A DNA stretch of 64,000 nt from Alteromonas sp. a30 (GCF_026788005.1 NZ_JABEPE010000007.1:62001-126000); one strand, 5' to 3'. Shown: positions 1 to 9,902, counted from the first letter of the stretch. Numbers and translations are program-made. The notes: generated from the sequence alone by a model not told the origin.

Positions 1-467
1 AAATGCTCAAGCAAAGCAGATTCGGTGCCTTCAAACTCTTCAATCGCAGCGCGACCAAGGGCAATGATATCAATTGACTCCTTGGACTCATCCAGTAAAT
101 CTAATGCGGGCTCATAGCTCAACGCACCCATGCATCTGTCACCTAGATAAGCCAATCGCTCTAGGGCGGTCACTTCCTTGGGGTTATGATTGTTCTGCCG
201 AAGTACACGATCCATGAGATAAAGTCCCCAGCCATCGGGGAGACTATCGCCAAAAACGCCATGAATGCCGTAATGCGGCTCTTTAGGCGCAACTTGTAGG
301 CTTGTATCAGCCTTTAAGTTGAACGGAGCCAGAGAGGTTGGGTGAGCGTCTAAATAAGCCTTATCAAATTGAAAGAAGCTGTGCTGACTATTTTCAACGA
401 GCTTGCCGACAAGCACCTTTTCACCTGTGCTAAGGGTTCGTTTTACGGTTAGGGCTGATTTAAGCAT
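1..467 (-). CDS. hipA: HipA-family kinase toxin, N-terminal part (runs off the left edge)
   Basis: Reading leftwards from an ATG at 465-467 gives about 155 residues with no stop before the window edge. The translation contains GVFGDSLPDGWG near residues 70-81, the hallmark of the HipA N-terminal (couple_hipA) domain. HipA proteins are serine/threonine kinases that act as toxins, the known targets being tRNA synthetases; the kinase core itself lies outside the window and cannot be checked. The start codon overlaps the end of the upstream hipB by 8 bp (460-467), which indicates translational coupling in a hipBA toxin-antitoxin operon. Confidence 0.85.
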   Translation of the reverse strand, partial: MLKSALTVKRTLSTGEKVLVGKLVENSQHSFFQFDKAYLDAHPTSLAPFNLKADTSLQVAPKEPHYGIHGVFGDSLPDGWGLYLMDRVLRQNNHNPKEVTALERLAYLGDRCMGALSYEPALDLLDESKESIDIIALGRAAIEEFEGTESALLEH

Positions 468-735
468 GTTTGAGCACGTCCTCTACTGATTTAAATTCAG
501 GATCAGGCGCCTTTGTCAGCTCTTTCACTTTTTTCAAGTCGCCGACTGTCTCATAAAGCATGAGAAACTGACGCAACGAGATATTGCCAGATGACTCAAA
601 CTTTCGGATTGTTGCGTAAGGCACACCAGAGAGGTCGGCCATTTTCTGAACACTGAGCTTATCTTTTTTCCGAGCGGATTTAATAAACTCTTTGAGTTCC
701 ATCTGCAAATCATAAGCAGTATAAAGGGATAACAT
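460..735 (-). CDS. hipB: HipB-like HTH antitoxin
   Basis: This 91-residue protein has an Xre/Cro-type helix-turn-helix at about residues 26-60 (VQKMADLSGVPYATIRKFE). It ends in an acidic tail and overlaps the start of hipA by 8 bp. The family role is to bind and neutralise HipA and repress the operon through palindromic operators. A GAGG stretch precedes the ATG at 733-735. Palindromic sequences at 754-763 and 841-856 lie upstream and are operator candidates. The family call rests on the HTH plus the hipA overlap. Confidence 0.8.
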   Translation of the reverse strand: MLSLYTAYDLQMELKEFIKSARKKDKLSVQKMADLSGVPYATIRKFESSGNISLRQFLMLYETVGDLKKVKELTKAPDPEFKSVEDVLKHA

Positions 736-753
736 ACACGCCTCTTAAATTGC

Positions 754-856
754 TACCTTGGTATCAATTATAGCGTAAAATTGGATATTATTGTTATTAT
801 AGTGACAGAGTTAGAGGCTGTTTGTTGAGTCGCTTTCTCTTTGGTATTGTTACCAA
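754..856. promoter_or_regulatory. Two related palindromes upstream of hipBA (operator candidates)
   Basis: TACCTTGGTA (754-763) and TTGGTATTGTTACCAA (841-856) share TACC/GGTA half-sites in different arrangements. They lie 20 and 105 bp upstream of the hipB start. HipB repressors bind paired palindromes, so these are plausible operators. This is inference from symmetry and position. No gene was seen in the 320 bp between hipB and mesD (736-1055). Confidence 0.4.
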
Positions 857-1035
857 GTTGATCCATCACCACTTCGTTTGCGAAATCTCATCGGACTTTA
901 TTGTATTTGTTTAATTAGCCTAATAACCAAACAGAGATAAGCCTATTTCTTTTGTTCTGCACTTGAGCGAAAAATTGCATACTGGTTTGGGCGATTCCAT
1001 CATAATTAGAGTCACTAACTGTATTCATCTAAACC

Positions 1036-1058
1036 AAAAAGAGGGGAATTCCCCTCTA
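1036..1058 (-). terminator. Intrinsic terminator overlapping the mesD stop codon
   Basis: AGAGGGGAATTCCCCTCT (1040-1057) is a perfect 18-bp palindrome. On the minus strand it is followed by a run of five T. The mesD stop codon (1056-1058) lies in its first arm, so it is placed to end the mesX-mesD transcript. Confidence 0.7.
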
Positions 1059-2084
1059 CTTCAACAACTCCTTCCTGACAATTTCTGCTCCGGTGCTTAA
1101 CGCTTGTAACTTGCCGTTTGCCACATGGCGCGATAGCGGGGCCATGCCGCAGTTGGTGCAGGGGTAGAGTTTGTCGGCGTCCACGTATTGCAAAGCTTTG
1201 CGTAGGGTGTCGGCAACCTCTTCTGGGGTTTCAATGTTGTTGCTGGCTACGTCGATTGCACCCACCATCACTTTTTTGCCGCGCACCAGTTCAATCAGTT
1301 CCATGGGTACGCGCGAGTGTTGGCATTCCAGCGAGATAATATCAATGTTCGAGGCTTGTAATTTGGGGAAAATTTCCTCGTATTGTCGCCATTCTGAGCC
1401 TAAAGTTTTTTTCCAGTCGGTGTTGGCTTTAATGCCGTAGCCATAGCAAATATGCACCGCAGTTTCGCATTTCAGCCCTTCTACGGCGCGCTCTAATGTA
1501 GCGATACCCCAGTCGTTTACGTCGTCGAAAAAAACGTTAAAGGCGGGTTCGTCGAACTGAATAATATCCACGCCCGCTGCTTCCAATTCTTTAGCTTCTT
1601 GATTGAGGATTTTGGCAAATTCCCATGAGAGCTTCTCGCGGCTGTGATAATAGTCGTCGTAAAGCGTGTCTATCATGGTCATGGGGCCGGGCAGCGCCCA
1701 TTTTATTGGTTGAGTGGTTTGTTTACGTAGGAATTTGGCGTCTTCCACAAATACCGGTTTTTGGCGCGATACTTCACCTACCACCACCGGCACGCAGGCG
1801 TCGTATCGGTTGCGAATTTTCACGGTTTTGCGGTTTTCAAAGTCGACGCCGCTTAAGTGTTCAATAAAGGTGGTGACAAAGTGCTGACGAGTTTGTTCGC
1901 CATCGCTCACAATGTCGATGCCTGCCAGTTGTTGTTCGTGTAACGACACCCGCAGCGCATCTTGCTTGCCATCTGCCAGTTCTTGTTGTTGCAGTTTCCA
2001 AGGCGACCAAAGGGTTTCGGGTTCGGCAAGCCAAGACGGTTTAGGCAAACTGCCCGCGGTAGACGTGGGTAATAGTGTTTTCAT
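1056..2084 (-). CDS. mesD: Core methionine synthase MesD (MetE C-terminal-like)
   Basis: At 342 residues this protein corresponds only to the C-terminal catalytic half of cobalamin-independent methionine synthase (MetE is about 750). It opens with TSTAGSLPKP, has IQFDEPAF at about 175-182, and carries the zinc-site residues H211-x-C213, E253 and C309 (PCTNCG). It lacks the folate-binding N-terminal half of MetE. Core enzymes paired with a DUF1852 protein are known as MesD, which makes methionine from homocysteine with an unknown, non-folate methyl donor. That partner lies immediately upstream here (42 bp gap). A strong terminator overlaps the stop codon. The name rests on length, motifs and neighbour. 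Confidence 0.85.
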   Translation of the reverse strand: MKTLLPTSTAGSLPKPSWLAEPETLWSPWKLQQQELADGKQDALRVSLHEQQLAGIDIVSDGEQTRQHFVTTFIEHLSGVDFENRKTVKIRNRYDACVPVVVGEVSRQKPVFVEDAKFLRKQTTQPIKWALPGPMTMIDTLYDDYYHSREKLSWEFAKILNQEAKELEAAGVDIIQFDEPAFNVFFDDVNDWGIATLERAVEGLKCETAVHICYGYGIKANTDWKKTLGSEWRQYEEIFPKLQASNIDIISLECQHSRVPMELIELVRGKKVMVGAIDVASNNIETPEEVADTLRKALQYVDADKLYPCTNCGMAPLSRHVANGKLQALSTGAEIVRKELLK

Positions 2085-2125
2085 TGTTAATTCTTCACAG
2101 GTGATAGATTATTGGGGACAAGTCT

Positions 2126-3106
2126 TTAAAGCGCATAATTTTCAGACCACTGCGCCAAAATCGCTTGATAAGGCTTAATAAAGTGTTCTTCTGTGAACTT
2201 ACCTTGGGCAATAGCAAGTTGGCTGCGCTCTTCTCTGTCGTACACAATTTGCGTGAGTGAGTGGTCCACGTTCTTCAAATTAGGCTGATAGCAGTTTCCC
2301 GCAGGCGCATTGGCGTTATAAATTTCGGGACGATAGATTTTCTGGAAGGTTTCCATGGTGCTAATAGTGCTAATCAGCTCAAGGTTGGTGTAGTCGTTGA
2401 GCAAATCGCCAAAGAAGTAAAACGCCAGCGGCGCAACGCTGTTTGGCGGCATAAAATAACGTACTTGCAAGCCCATTTTTTTGAAATATTGCTCAGTTAA
2501 AGACGACTCATTCGGCAAGTATTCAAACCCCAAAACCGGATGCTGATTTTCGGTGCGACGATACACTTTGTTATCGGAAACACTTAAGCAAATAACCGGT
2601 GGCTTGCTAAAGTGTTGCCGGTAGGTTTGTGAGTTCACAAAATAGTTGAACAGCTTGCCATGCAAATCGCCAAAGCCATCGGGAATGCTAAATTGCGCTT
2701 GGTTTTTATTATGATTAAGCAGCAACACGCTGAAATCGTAATCGCGTACATAAGAAGAAAAATTGTTGCCAACAATGCCTTCAATACGCTCGTTGGTGTG
2801 ATGATCAACAATATTGGTTTTCAGCACTTCTATGGACGGAAAGCTTTGTGTGTTGCCTTCAATAGTCATCTCCACAGAAATAATCTCAAGCTCAACGCCG
2901 TAACGGTCGCCTTTAGGATTATCCCAATGCGCCAAGGCGTTAAACCGATTGTCGATCATCTTTAATGCGTTACGCAGATTCGCTTGGCGGCTTTCCCCTC
3001 GCGCTAAATTGGCAAAGTTGGTAGTCATTCGCGTGTTGCTCGATGGCTGATAATGCTCATCGAATGCTTCGCGCTTAATGGTAAAGGTAAAGTCTGCTGT
3101 TTTCAT
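2126..3106 (-). CDS. mesX: DUF1852 protein MesX, partner of MesD
   Basis: About 326 residues from the preferred ATG at 3104-3106 (MKTADFTFTIKREAF). The frame stays open to an ATG at 3151, but that 15-residue extension looks unlike the family N-terminus. The protein matches what I know of DUF1852, including the early segment DEHYQPSSNTRMTTNFANL. DUF1852 proteins (MesX) are required for methionine synthesis by MesD and were proposed to be oxygenases that help supply the methyl group. No signal peptide or membrane segment is visible, so it is probably cytoplasmic. It is the first gene of a two-gene operon with mesD. Confidence 0.8.
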   Translation of the reverse strand: MKTADFTFTIKREAFDEHYQPSSNTRMTTNFANLARGESRQANLRNALKMIDNRFNALAHWDNPKGDRYGVELEIISVEMTIEGNTQSFPSIEVLKTNIVDHHTNERIEGIVGNNFSSYVRDYDFSVLLLNHNKNQAQFSIPDGFGDLHGKLFNYFVNSQTYRQHFSKPPVICLSVSDNKVYRRTENQHPVLGFEYLPNESSLTEQYFKKMGLQVRYFMPPNSVAPLAFYFFGDLLNDYTNLELISTISTMETFQKIYRPEIYNANAPAGNCYQPNLKNVDHSLTQIVYDREERSQLAIAQGKFTEEHFIKPYQAILAQWSENYAL

Positions 3107-3616
3107 GATTCGGTACTTCGTTTGCTGAGATAATCTTGCGTTAATTTCCATTAGTGATTGCCAAACTAAATAGCTGTGTTTAATTATCAGTCACCCATAG
3201 AGATTTATCGCAAACTCGCCGTGGATACTTCCATGTAGGCTCCGCAGCCGCTTCCCTGCGGCTGAGGGTTTGCTCCTAATTCTCTACAGGTGACTGATAG
3301 TTTGGAACGGGTATTTAGCTGATTGCTAAACTAGCAACGTGCTGACCTTTATTTTTATACCCGCCATATTCCATGAATAAAAATGGTTTAATTTCATTAA
3401 ATCATGAATAAATTACATAGTTTGGTGAAGTTAATGACATAACCACTTCGAAAGTCAAAAGCAGAGAGACTTGGTTTCCGGTTAAGTAAGCACTCGAATC
3501 TCAGTTTATTGCCATTTTCCTTATTTTGGATCACGTTTTAGATGTAGTGTTTGCGCTATCTGAGCTATAAAATTAGCGGACAAGTATCAGTCATTTTTGA
3601 TGGAGACTCTCTGACA
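3107..3616. other. Intergenic region between divergent mesX and the HlyD gene
   Basis: This 510-bp divergent spacer holds one complete MITE/REP-like palindromic repeat (3186-3298), followed by about 300 bp of A+T-rich sequence. No additional gene was recognised. Promoters for both flanking operons must lie here, but none could be assigned with confidence. Confidence 0.5.
3186..3298. repeat. Short palindromic MITE/REP-like element, copy A
   Basis: This 113-bp element has perfect 10-bp inverted ends, ATCAGTCACC (3186-3195) and GGTGACTGAT (3289-3298). Inside is a second layer of symmetry (GCAAACTC against GAGGGTTTGC) around a GC-rich hairpin, CAGCCGC/GCGGCTG. A near-identical core recurs at 15692-15800 and a partial reverse copy at 17437-17466, so it is dispersed. 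It encodes no protein. Confidence 0.75.
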
Positions 3617-4681
3617 ATGGATTATCGTATCATCGTACGATTGGTGGCGGTTTTACTGGCTGCTGTGTTAGCGTTTTTGGGGTGGAGAATTTTCGAACAA
3701 GAGTCGCTACCTCATTATGTTATTCAAAGTAATGGTCGAATTGAAGCCGTTGAAATTGATATTGCCGCTAAAAATAGTGGACGTTTAGAATCCCTTCTGG
3801 TGAGTGAAGGTGAGTTTGTTGATACGGATCAGGTTGTTGCTTTAATGGATATTCGTTCGCTCGAGGCAGAATTATCTCAAGCGAAAGCGCAGCTTAAACA
3901 AGCCGAAACCGCTGTTATTACGGCAGAAAGTCAGCTTTCATTGCGTCGAAGCGAAAAAGCATCTGCGCTAGCCATCGTTGCGCAAAGAGAAACCGAACTC
4001 AACGGCGCCAAGAATAAGGCTAACCGACTGATTAAGCTTGCTAAATCAGGATTCACGTCCGAACAATCCATTGACGATGCAAAAGACAGTGTTAAGAGCG
4101 CAAAAGCGGCCTTAACAGCGGCACAAGCTCAGGCTGAGTCGGCCGAGGCCGCTATATCAACCGCATTAACACAAATCGATAGCGCAAAATCTTCTGTAAT
4201 AGCAGCACAAGCCGCGATTCAAAAAATTCAATTAGAAATTGATGATGGGCATTTAAAAACCCATGCCAGCGGCCGTGTGCAATATATTGTTGCTCGTCCC
4301 GGAGAAGTGGTTGCAGGTGGTGGGCGCATACTTAATATTGTTGATTTAACCGATGTTTATATGAACTTCTTCTTGCCTGCTGGTTATGCTGGGCAACTCG
4401 CTATGGGCGACGAAGTGCGTTTGATTCTAAATGCTGCGCCGGATTATGTTATTCCGGCCTCTATTTCGTTCATTGCAGATGTGGCGCAGTTTACGCCTAA
4501 AACGGTGGAAACAGAGAACGAGCGCGAAAAGCTGATGTTCCGAGTGAGAGCCAGAATATCGCCAGAGCTGCTACAGAAATATATTCAAAAAGTGAAAACG
4601 GGTCTCCCCGGTGCTGTTTACATTAAAGTCGACGCCGCGCAGCCTTGGCCAGAATCACTACAACATAATCTATTGAATTAG
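3617..4681 (+). CDS. HlyD-family membrane fusion protein (YhiI-like)
   Basis: 354 residues from the ATG at 3617, chosen because GGAG lies 11 bp upstream (3602-3605) and the protein then begins directly with its membrane anchor. The frame is open upstream to 3551. A single N-terminal membrane segment spans about residues 5-22. It is followed by a half-barrel ([19 protein letters not shown]), a long Ala/Glu/Lys-rich coiled coil at about 75-205, and the second half-barrel and beta-barrel ([19 protein letters not shown]). Such proteins link an inner-membrane transporter to an outer-membrane channel. It sits 8 bp before rbbA, matching the E. coli yhiI-rbbA-yhhJ arrangement. No TolC gene is in this operon. 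Confidence 0.88.
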   Translation: MDYRIIVRLVAVLLAAVLAFLGWRIFEQESLPHYVIQSNGRIEAVEIDIAAKNSGRLESLLVSEGEFVDTDQVVALMDIRSLEAELSQAKAQLKQAETAVITAESQLSLRRSEKASALAIVAQRETELNGAKNKANRLIKLAKSGFTSEQSIDDAKDSVKSAKAALTAAQAQAESAEAAISTALTQIDSAKSSVIAAQAAIQKIQLEIDDGHLKTHASGRVQYIVARPGEVVAGGGRILNIVDLTDVYMNFFLPAGYAGQLAMGDEVRLILNAAPDYVIPASISFIADVAQFTPKTVETENEREKLMFRVRARISPELLQKYIQKVKTGLPGAVYIKVDAAQPWPESLQHNLLN

Positions 4682-4689
4682 TTTGCGTT

Positions 4690-7437
4690 ATGAAAACCGA
4701 TAGTGAATGGGTGGTTCAGTTAAAGGGTGTTAGCTTGCGCTACGCCGATAGCGTTGCCCTCGATAGTATTTCTTTAGATATTGCTTCAGGAAAAATGATT
4801 GGCTTAATCGGGCCTGATGGTGTGGGCAAATCAAGTGTGTTGTCTTTGATTTCTGGCGCTCGGGCAATTCAAAAAGGCGAGGTTCATGTTTTTGGTGGTG
4901 ACATGTCTGATGCGCGCCATCGTCGGCGGGTGTGCCCTACGATAGCCTACATGCCCCAAGGATTGGGGAAAAACCTGTACGAAACCCTTTCGGTTACTGA
5001 AAACCTCGATTTTTTTGGCCGGTTATTTGGTCATGCCGCAAGTGAGCGCAAGCGCCGTATTAACGATCTACTAAAAGCAACTGGCTTAGCAGATTTTGAA
5101 AAACGTCCCGCTGGCAAATTATCCGGCGGGATGAAGCAAAAGTTGGGTTTATGCTGTGCGCTGATTCATGATCCCGAGTTATTGATTTTAGATGAACCGA
5201 CAACCGGCGTTGACCCATTATCACGTCGGCAATTTTGGGAGTTGATAGCGCGTATTCGGCAAAATCGCCCCCATATGACCGTATTGGTTGCTACAGCTTA
5301 CATGGAAGAAGCCGCCAAGTTCGACAGCCTTGTGGCAATGGATGAAGGCAGAGTATTAGCAACTGGAACGCCACAAGAATTGCTCCTGCAAACTCAAAGT
5401 CAGCGCTTAGAAGAAGCCTTTATTCGTTTGTTGCCTGAGTCTAAAACGGCGGGATACAAACCCGTTGAAGTTAAAAAGCGACAAGCGTCGGATGGTCAAC
5501 ATATAGCCATTGAAGCTAAGCATCTCTCAATGCGTTTTGGCGATTTTACCGCCGTTGATAACGTTAGCTTTTCAATTCATCAAGGTGAGATTTTTGGCTT
5601 CTTAGGTTCCAATGGTTGCGGCAAAACCACCACCATGAAAATGCTAACCGGGCTATTACCGGCTTCGGAAGGGAAAGCGTGGCTGTTTGGTCAAGCGGTT
5701 GACCCTGACGACTTAGATACGCGGCGTCGTGTGGGCTATGTGACTCAATCATTCTCATTGTATTCAGAACTAACAGTGTGGCAGAACTTGGAGCTGCACG
5801 CGCGTTTATATGGGATAGAAGAATCACAGGTGTTTGAGCGTGCGCATGAAATGGTTGAAAAATTTGGTCTGCATTCGGTTAAAAATAGCTTGCCGAGTGC
5901 ATTACCGTTAGGGGAGCGACAACGGCTTTCCTTAGCGTCTGCCATGATCCACAAGCCTGAAATGTTGATTTTGGACGAACCAACCTCAGGCGTAGACCCG
6001 CTCGCTCGTGATGAATTCTGGCGTATTCTGATTAGCCTAGCGCGGGATGAAAATGTCACCATCTTCATTTCCACACATTTTATGAATGAGGCAGAGCGTT
6101 GCGACCGTATATCCCTTATGCACGCTGGGAAAGTGTTGGTGAGTGATGCGCCTGATGCGATTATTCAAAGGAAACAATCAGAAAGCCTTGAAGATGCGTT
6201 TATTTGTCATCTTGAAGAAGCGCTTGAAGAAAATAAAACAGAACCAGACGCGCCTGAATTAAACAGCACGAACATGCTGACGAGCGACATTACTGAACGA
6301 AAAGTCTCAAAAATAAGCTTGCGGCGCATGTTCAGTTATACCCGTCGGGAAACACTTGAGCTCATTCGTGATCCCATTCGCATGTCGCTGGCGGTATTAG
6401 GCAGCGTTATCTTGATGCTGGTGCTTGGATACGGTTTGAATATGGATGTAAACAACCTGAAATTTGCGGTACTTGACCAAGATAAAAGTGCAACCAGTCG
6501 AGATTATGTTTTAAGCCTCTCCGGTTCTCGGTATTTCACGCAAATGCCGCCTTTACAGCGCTATGACGATATAGACAAACGCATGAAAAGCGGCGAGATC
6601 AGTTTAGCATTGGTGATTCCAGTGAATTTTGCACGGGATTTAGCCCACGGCGACAATGTTGAAATTGGCGCGTGGATAGATGGCAGTATGCCGCAGCGAG
6701 CTGAAACAGTGCGCGGGTATATGGTTGGCATTCATGCACAGTGGCTTAAAGCGAAGATACGCCAAATTTATGGCGATGCGGCGGCAGCCTCGAATGCAAC
6801 AATCGAAACTCGCTTTCGCTATAACCCTGAAATGAACAGTTTGCCTGCGATTGTGCCTGCGATTATTCCGATTTTGTTGATGATGATTCCCGCCATTCTC
6901 AGCGCGTTATCCGTTGTTCGTGAAAAAGAACTCGGGTCCATTATCAATCTTTATGTGACGCCAATTAGCCGTTTAGAATTTTTGATCGGCAAGCAGTTGC
7001 CCTACATTGCTTTGTCGTGGCTGAGCTTTTTGTTGTTGGTGGTGATTGCGCTAACCGTGTTTGAGGTGCCAATAACAGGCAGTTTTCTGGCGCTAAGTGT
7101 AACAGCATTGGTGTATGTATCAGCATCAACAGCGCTAGGGTTGTTGATGTCGACCTTTGTGAAAAGCCAAGTTGCAGCACTTTTTGGCACGGCTATCGTT
7201 ACCATGTTGCCGGCAATTCAGTTTTCAGGGTTAATACATCCCGTTTCCACCTTGTCTGGCGCAGGACGCTTTATTGGCGAGGTGTATCCTACAACCCATT
7301 TTGTCACCATCGCTCGGGGAACATTTTCAAAAGCATTAGGGTTTGCCGATCTCTACGCCTCTTTCGTTCCGCTGCTCTTATCCGTTCCCATTTTAATAGG
7401 GTTTACCGTCATTTTATTGAAGAAGCAGGAATCGTGA
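4690..7437 (+). CDS. rbbA: RbbA-like ABC transporter: two ATPase domains fused to an ABC-2 permease
   Basis: The 915-residue length matches RbbA/YhiH (about 911). The first ATPase has Walker [10 protein letters not shown] (41-49), signature LSGGMKQK (144-151) and Walker [14 protein letters not shown] (164-176). The second has GSNGCGKTT (307-315), a degenerate signature LPLGERQR (405-412) and [13 protein letters not shown] (425-437). The C-terminal third, from about 545, is an ABC-2 permease with a large periplasmic loop after the first membrane helix. E. coli RbbA was described as a ribosome-associated ATPase; the permease and the HlyD and YhhJ neighbours argue for a transport role. Its stop overlaps the next start (TGATG). 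Confidence 0.88.
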   Translation: MKTDSEWVVQLKGVSLRYADSVALDSISLDIASGKMIGLIGPDGVGKSSVLSLISGARAIQKGEVHVFGGDMSDARHRRRVCPTIAYMPQGLGKNLYETLSVTENLDFFGRLFGHAASERKRRINDLLKATGLADFEKRPAGKLSGGMKQKLGLCCALIHDPELLILDEPTTGVDPLSRRQFWELIARIRQNRPHMTVLVATAYMEEAAKFDSLVAMDEGRVLATGTPQELLLQTQSQRLEEAFIRLLPESKTAGYKPVEVKKRQASDGQHIAIEAKHLSMRFGDFTAVDNVSFSIHQGEIFGFLGSNGCGKTTTMKMLTGLLPASEGKAWLFGQAVDPDDLDTRRRVGYVTQSFSLYSELTVWQNLELHARLYGIEESQVFERAHEMVEKFGLHSVKNSLPSALPLGERQRLSLASAMIHKPEMLILDEPTSGVDPLARDEFWRILISLARDENVTIFISTHFMNEAERCDRISLMHAGKVLVSDAPDAIIQRKQSESLEDAFICHLEEALEENKTEPDAPELNSTNMLTSDITERKVSKISLRRMFSYTRRETLELIRDPIRMSLAVLGSVILMLVLGYGLNMDVNNLKFAVLDQDKSATSRDYVLSLSGSRYFTQMPPLQRYDDIDKRMKSGEISLALVIPVNFARDLAHGDNVEIGAWIDGSMPQRAETVRGYMVGIHAQWLKAKIRQIYGDAAAASNATIETRFRYNPEMNSLPAIVPAIIPILLMMIPAILSALSVVREKELGSIINLYVTPISRLEFLIGKQLPYIALSWLSFLLLVVIALTVFEVPITGSFLALSVTALVYVSASTALGLLMSTFVKSQVAALFGTAIVTMLPAIQFSGLIHPVSTLSGAGRFIGEVYPTTHFVTIARGTFSKALGFADLYASFVPLLLSVPILIGFTVILLKKQES

Positions 7438-8564
7438 TGAGAAGGGAGTTACGTAACATTTATCAGTTAGGCATTAAAGAATTACGCAGTTTGCTGCGCG
7501 ACCCGATAATGCTGCTATTGATTCTGTTTGCTTTTACCTTCTCGGTTTATACAAAGGCGACATCCATGCCGGAAAACCTGAACAAAGCGACGATAGCGGT
7601 TGTTGATGAAGATAGGTCAACGCTTTCACATCGTATTACAGATGCGTTTTATCCTCCTTACTTCTTATCACCCGAGGTCATTTCTGCGGAGCAAATGGAC
7701 GCCCGAATGGATGCGGGTTTAGATACCTTTGCATTATATATTCCGAACAACTTTGAGCGCGATATATTGGCAGGGAAGCAAGTTGTCATTCAATTAAATG
7801 TTGACGCAACCCGCATGAGCCAAGCCTTTACCGGAAGTGGATACATCCAATCCATCGTCAATGCAGAAATTGACGAATATTTAAATGGTTATCGTTCTAA
7901 TAGCGCCATGCCCGTTAACCTAACATTGCGCGCGCGCTTTAACCCAGAACTAAGCAATGTGTGGTTTGCATCAGTCATGGAAATCATCAATAGCATTACC
8001 CTTCTGTCAATTATATTGACAGGCGCAGCGCTGATTCGAGAGCGGGAGCATGGCACCGTTGAGCATTTGTTGGTGATGCCAGTCACGCCATTTGAGATTA
8101 TGGTGAGCAAGGTGTGGGCGATGGCTTTTGTGGTTATATTGGCGTCGTTTTTCTCCCTTACGGTGGTGGTTCAATGGCTGCTTGCCGTGCCGATTGCAGG
8201 TTCATTAGGGCTGTTTTTCCTTGGGGTTACGTTAAACCTATTTGCCTCAACCTCTCTTGGTATCTTCTTAGGAACTATCGCGCGCTCCATGCCGCAATTT
8301 GGTTTGCTGATGTTTATGGTGTTATTACCTCTGCAAATTCTTTCCGGCTCAATGACACCGTTTGAAAGTATGGCAGAACCAATTCAGTGGATAATGCAAA
8401 TTGCGCCAACCACCCACTTTGTGGCCCTTGCTCAAGCAATATTGTATCGCGGTGCCGGATTAACCATTGTTTGGCCGCAGTTTTTAGCGCTCACCATTAT
8501 CGGGGCAATACTGTTCTCGCTGTCGTTAATCTGGTTCAGGAAGTTTTTAAGCAAAATGGCATAG
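7437..8564 (+). CDS. yhhJ: ABC-2 type permease (YhhJ-like)
   Basis: 375 residues from the ATG at 7437-7439, which overlaps the rbbA stop by one base and has AGGA six bases upstream (7427-7430). A GTG three bases earlier is also possible. The layout is one N-terminal membrane helix (about 20-40), a periplasmic domain of about 130 residues, and five or six C-terminal helices with the ABC-2 features LIREREHGTVEHLLVMPV and PTTHFVALAQAILYRG. It resembles the permease third of RbbA, so the two probably pair, with RbbA supplying both ATPases. It is the last gene of the operon. Confidence 0.88.
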   Translation: MRRELRNIYQLGIKELRSLLRDPIMLLLILFAFTFSVYTKATSMPENLNKATIAVVDEDRSTLSHRITDAFYPPYFLSPEVISAEQMDARMDAGLDTFALYIPNNFERDILAGKQVVIQLNVDATRMSQAFTGSGYIQSIVNAEIDEYLNGYRSNSAMPVNLTLRARFNPELSNVWFASVMEIINSITLLSIILTGAALIREREHGTVEHLLVMPVTPFEIMVSKVWAMAFVVILASFFSLTVVVQWLLAVPIAGSLGLFFLGVTLNLFASTSLGIFLGTIARSMPQFGLLMFMVLLPLQILSGSMTPFESMAEPIQWIMQIAPTTHFVALAQAILYRGAGLTIVWPQFLALTIIGAILFSLSLIWFRKFLSKMA

Positions 8565-8703
8565 TTGATGCTTGATTTTAAAGGTAAGTGTCAAAAAATT
8601 TATATAGCGCTTTTTGTTTCTCTATACGACTTGGCGCTTAAACGCATAACGATGAATTAACATCAGCCGATTAAGTTAGGTGTATTTTCGGTTAGGAGTT
8701 CTT

Positions 8704-9471
8704 ATGAATATTACTCACTATCCTAATAAAACCGATCAGCAGGGTTCCGCATCGGCGTTATACGATACTCTTTTTCCTAAAAAGACCGCTTCCGATAAAC
8801 AAGAGCCCGCTCGTATTTCGCTGTTAGATAAAGCGGACATTTCTGAAGACGCATTGTTAGCGCTGAATAAAGCGCAATTTTCAGAAAAAACACAAAGTCT
8901 GCTGAAATCCAGTGGAGAAAAAATATTTAGAACACTATTGGATCAATCCTCCAATGCCGCTACTCCAAGCAATTTAGCCGCCAGATTAGACAACGAAGCA
9001 GGGTTAACCTCTCAGCAGAAAAGTGAGATTGCGAATCAAATTAGTCAGCGAGAGTTTGACGCGTTCGGAAAATATGCCCAACAATCACCACCAGATTTAA
9101 AAAATTACTATGAGAACTATATTAACTATTTAGATTCGTTGTCGCCGGAGGAACGAAATTCTGAGCGTTATAAGGGGCAAAGAGAATTAGCAATTCCATT
9201 GTATGAAGCAGAAGCCCAAAAGCAGGGCGAAGAGCCGAAGGATTTTAATAAATCAGGTTCTACTTCCACGCTTTTAGATGCACTTCGGGAACACGACTTT
9301 AATATCGAAGAAAAAGCGCAGTTTAAAGCCAGAATTCATAACGATCCTAATATCGATTCTGACAATTTACTCAGCCTATTTGAACGGGCTCAATCGGTAG
9401 TGGATAACGCCAAAAACGGGAATGCTCATGCGTTTAATCGATTGGAACAAATCGCTTTCAATTCAAATTAA
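8704..9471 (+). CDS. Hypothetical soluble protein
   Basis: 255 residues from the ATG at 8704, chosen because AGGAG (8694-8698) is well placed before it. I do not recognise a family. The sequence is hydrophilic and largely helical in appearance, rich in Gln, Ser, Asp and Glu, with no signal peptide, membrane segment or cysteine motif. RISLLDKADISEDALLAL (about residues 38-55) separates a loose N-terminus from a helical body. It stands alone between the RbbA operon and a converging small exported-protein gene. The clear ribosome site and length support a real gene. Confidence 0.65.
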   Translation: MNITHYPNKTDQQGSASALYDTLFPKKTASDKQEPARISLLDKADISEDALLALNKAQFSEKTQSLLKSSGEKIFRTLLDQSSNAATPSNLAARLDNEAGLTSQQKSEIANQISQREFDAFGKYAQQSPPDLKNYYENYINYLDSLSPEERNSERYKGQRELAIPLYEAEAQKQGEEPKDFNKSGSTSTLLDALREHDFNIEEKAQFKARIHNDPNIDSDNLLSLFERAQSVVDNAKNGNAHAFNRLEQIAFNSN

Positions 9472-9497
9472 TACAGGCACAAATGCAGTGCCTGTAT
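9471..9497. terminator. Hairpin between convergent genes
   Basis: ATACAGGCAC (9471-9480) and GTGCCTGTAT (9488-9497) form a perfect 10-bp stem with a 7-base loop, between two converging genes. Neither strand has a clear T run after the stem, so it is a bidirectional transcript-end candidate rather than a classic intrinsic terminator. Confidence 0.5.
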
Positions 9498-9509
9498 CCA
9501 ATTCCTTAG

Positions 9510-9902
9510 TTATTTAATGATAAACCTTACGTTATGCTCACCGGTAAATACATTTTGTTGTAACACCTCTACAGCGCAGTCAGATGAAGGTTCCGCTCCT
9601 CGCGAAAAACTATAGATCCCACCTAAATTAATTGTCGACCAATTAAAACGACATGAAGAAAAACGAATGACGCCTGCTTCAACCGAAGTGCCGGGCGTGT
9701 TCGAAAGATGGAAAGAAGAGCTAAATGGTTGAAGTGGATTCGGTACGGAAGGGGTAATTGACCCGCTCACATTTTGACCATCGATCAGGGTTTCTGCTTT
9801 TGATGTGGTGTTCTTAAACTCAACACTGGTTGTTAATGCGAGTGATGAGAAAGAGATCAAAATACCAGAAAGGGTAGTGAGTAGTGATAATTTAGTTTTC
9901 AT
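9510..9902 (-). CDS. Small exported protein of unknown function
   Basis: 130 residues with a clear Sec signal peptide (MKTKLSLLTTLSGILISFSSLA, cleavage probably near residue 22). The mature part of about 105 residues is rich in Ser, Thr and Asn and has just two cysteines (in SSCRFNW and SSDCAVEV), suggesting one disulfide in a small beta-rich periplasmic or secreted domain. AAGGAT lies five bases before the ATG. I do not recognise the family. It stands alone. Confidence 0.65.
   Translation of the reverse strand: MKTKLSLLTTLSGILISFSSLALTTSVEFKNTTSKAETLIDGQNVSGSITPSVPNPLQPFSSSFHLSNTPGTSVEAGVIRFSSCRFNWSTINLGGIYSFSRGAEPSSDCAVEVLQQNVFTGEHNVRFIIK

Noticed and set aside
3107-3151. Earlier ATG for MesX at 3151
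   Set aside because: The extra residues do not resemble the family start and no ribosome site precedes them.
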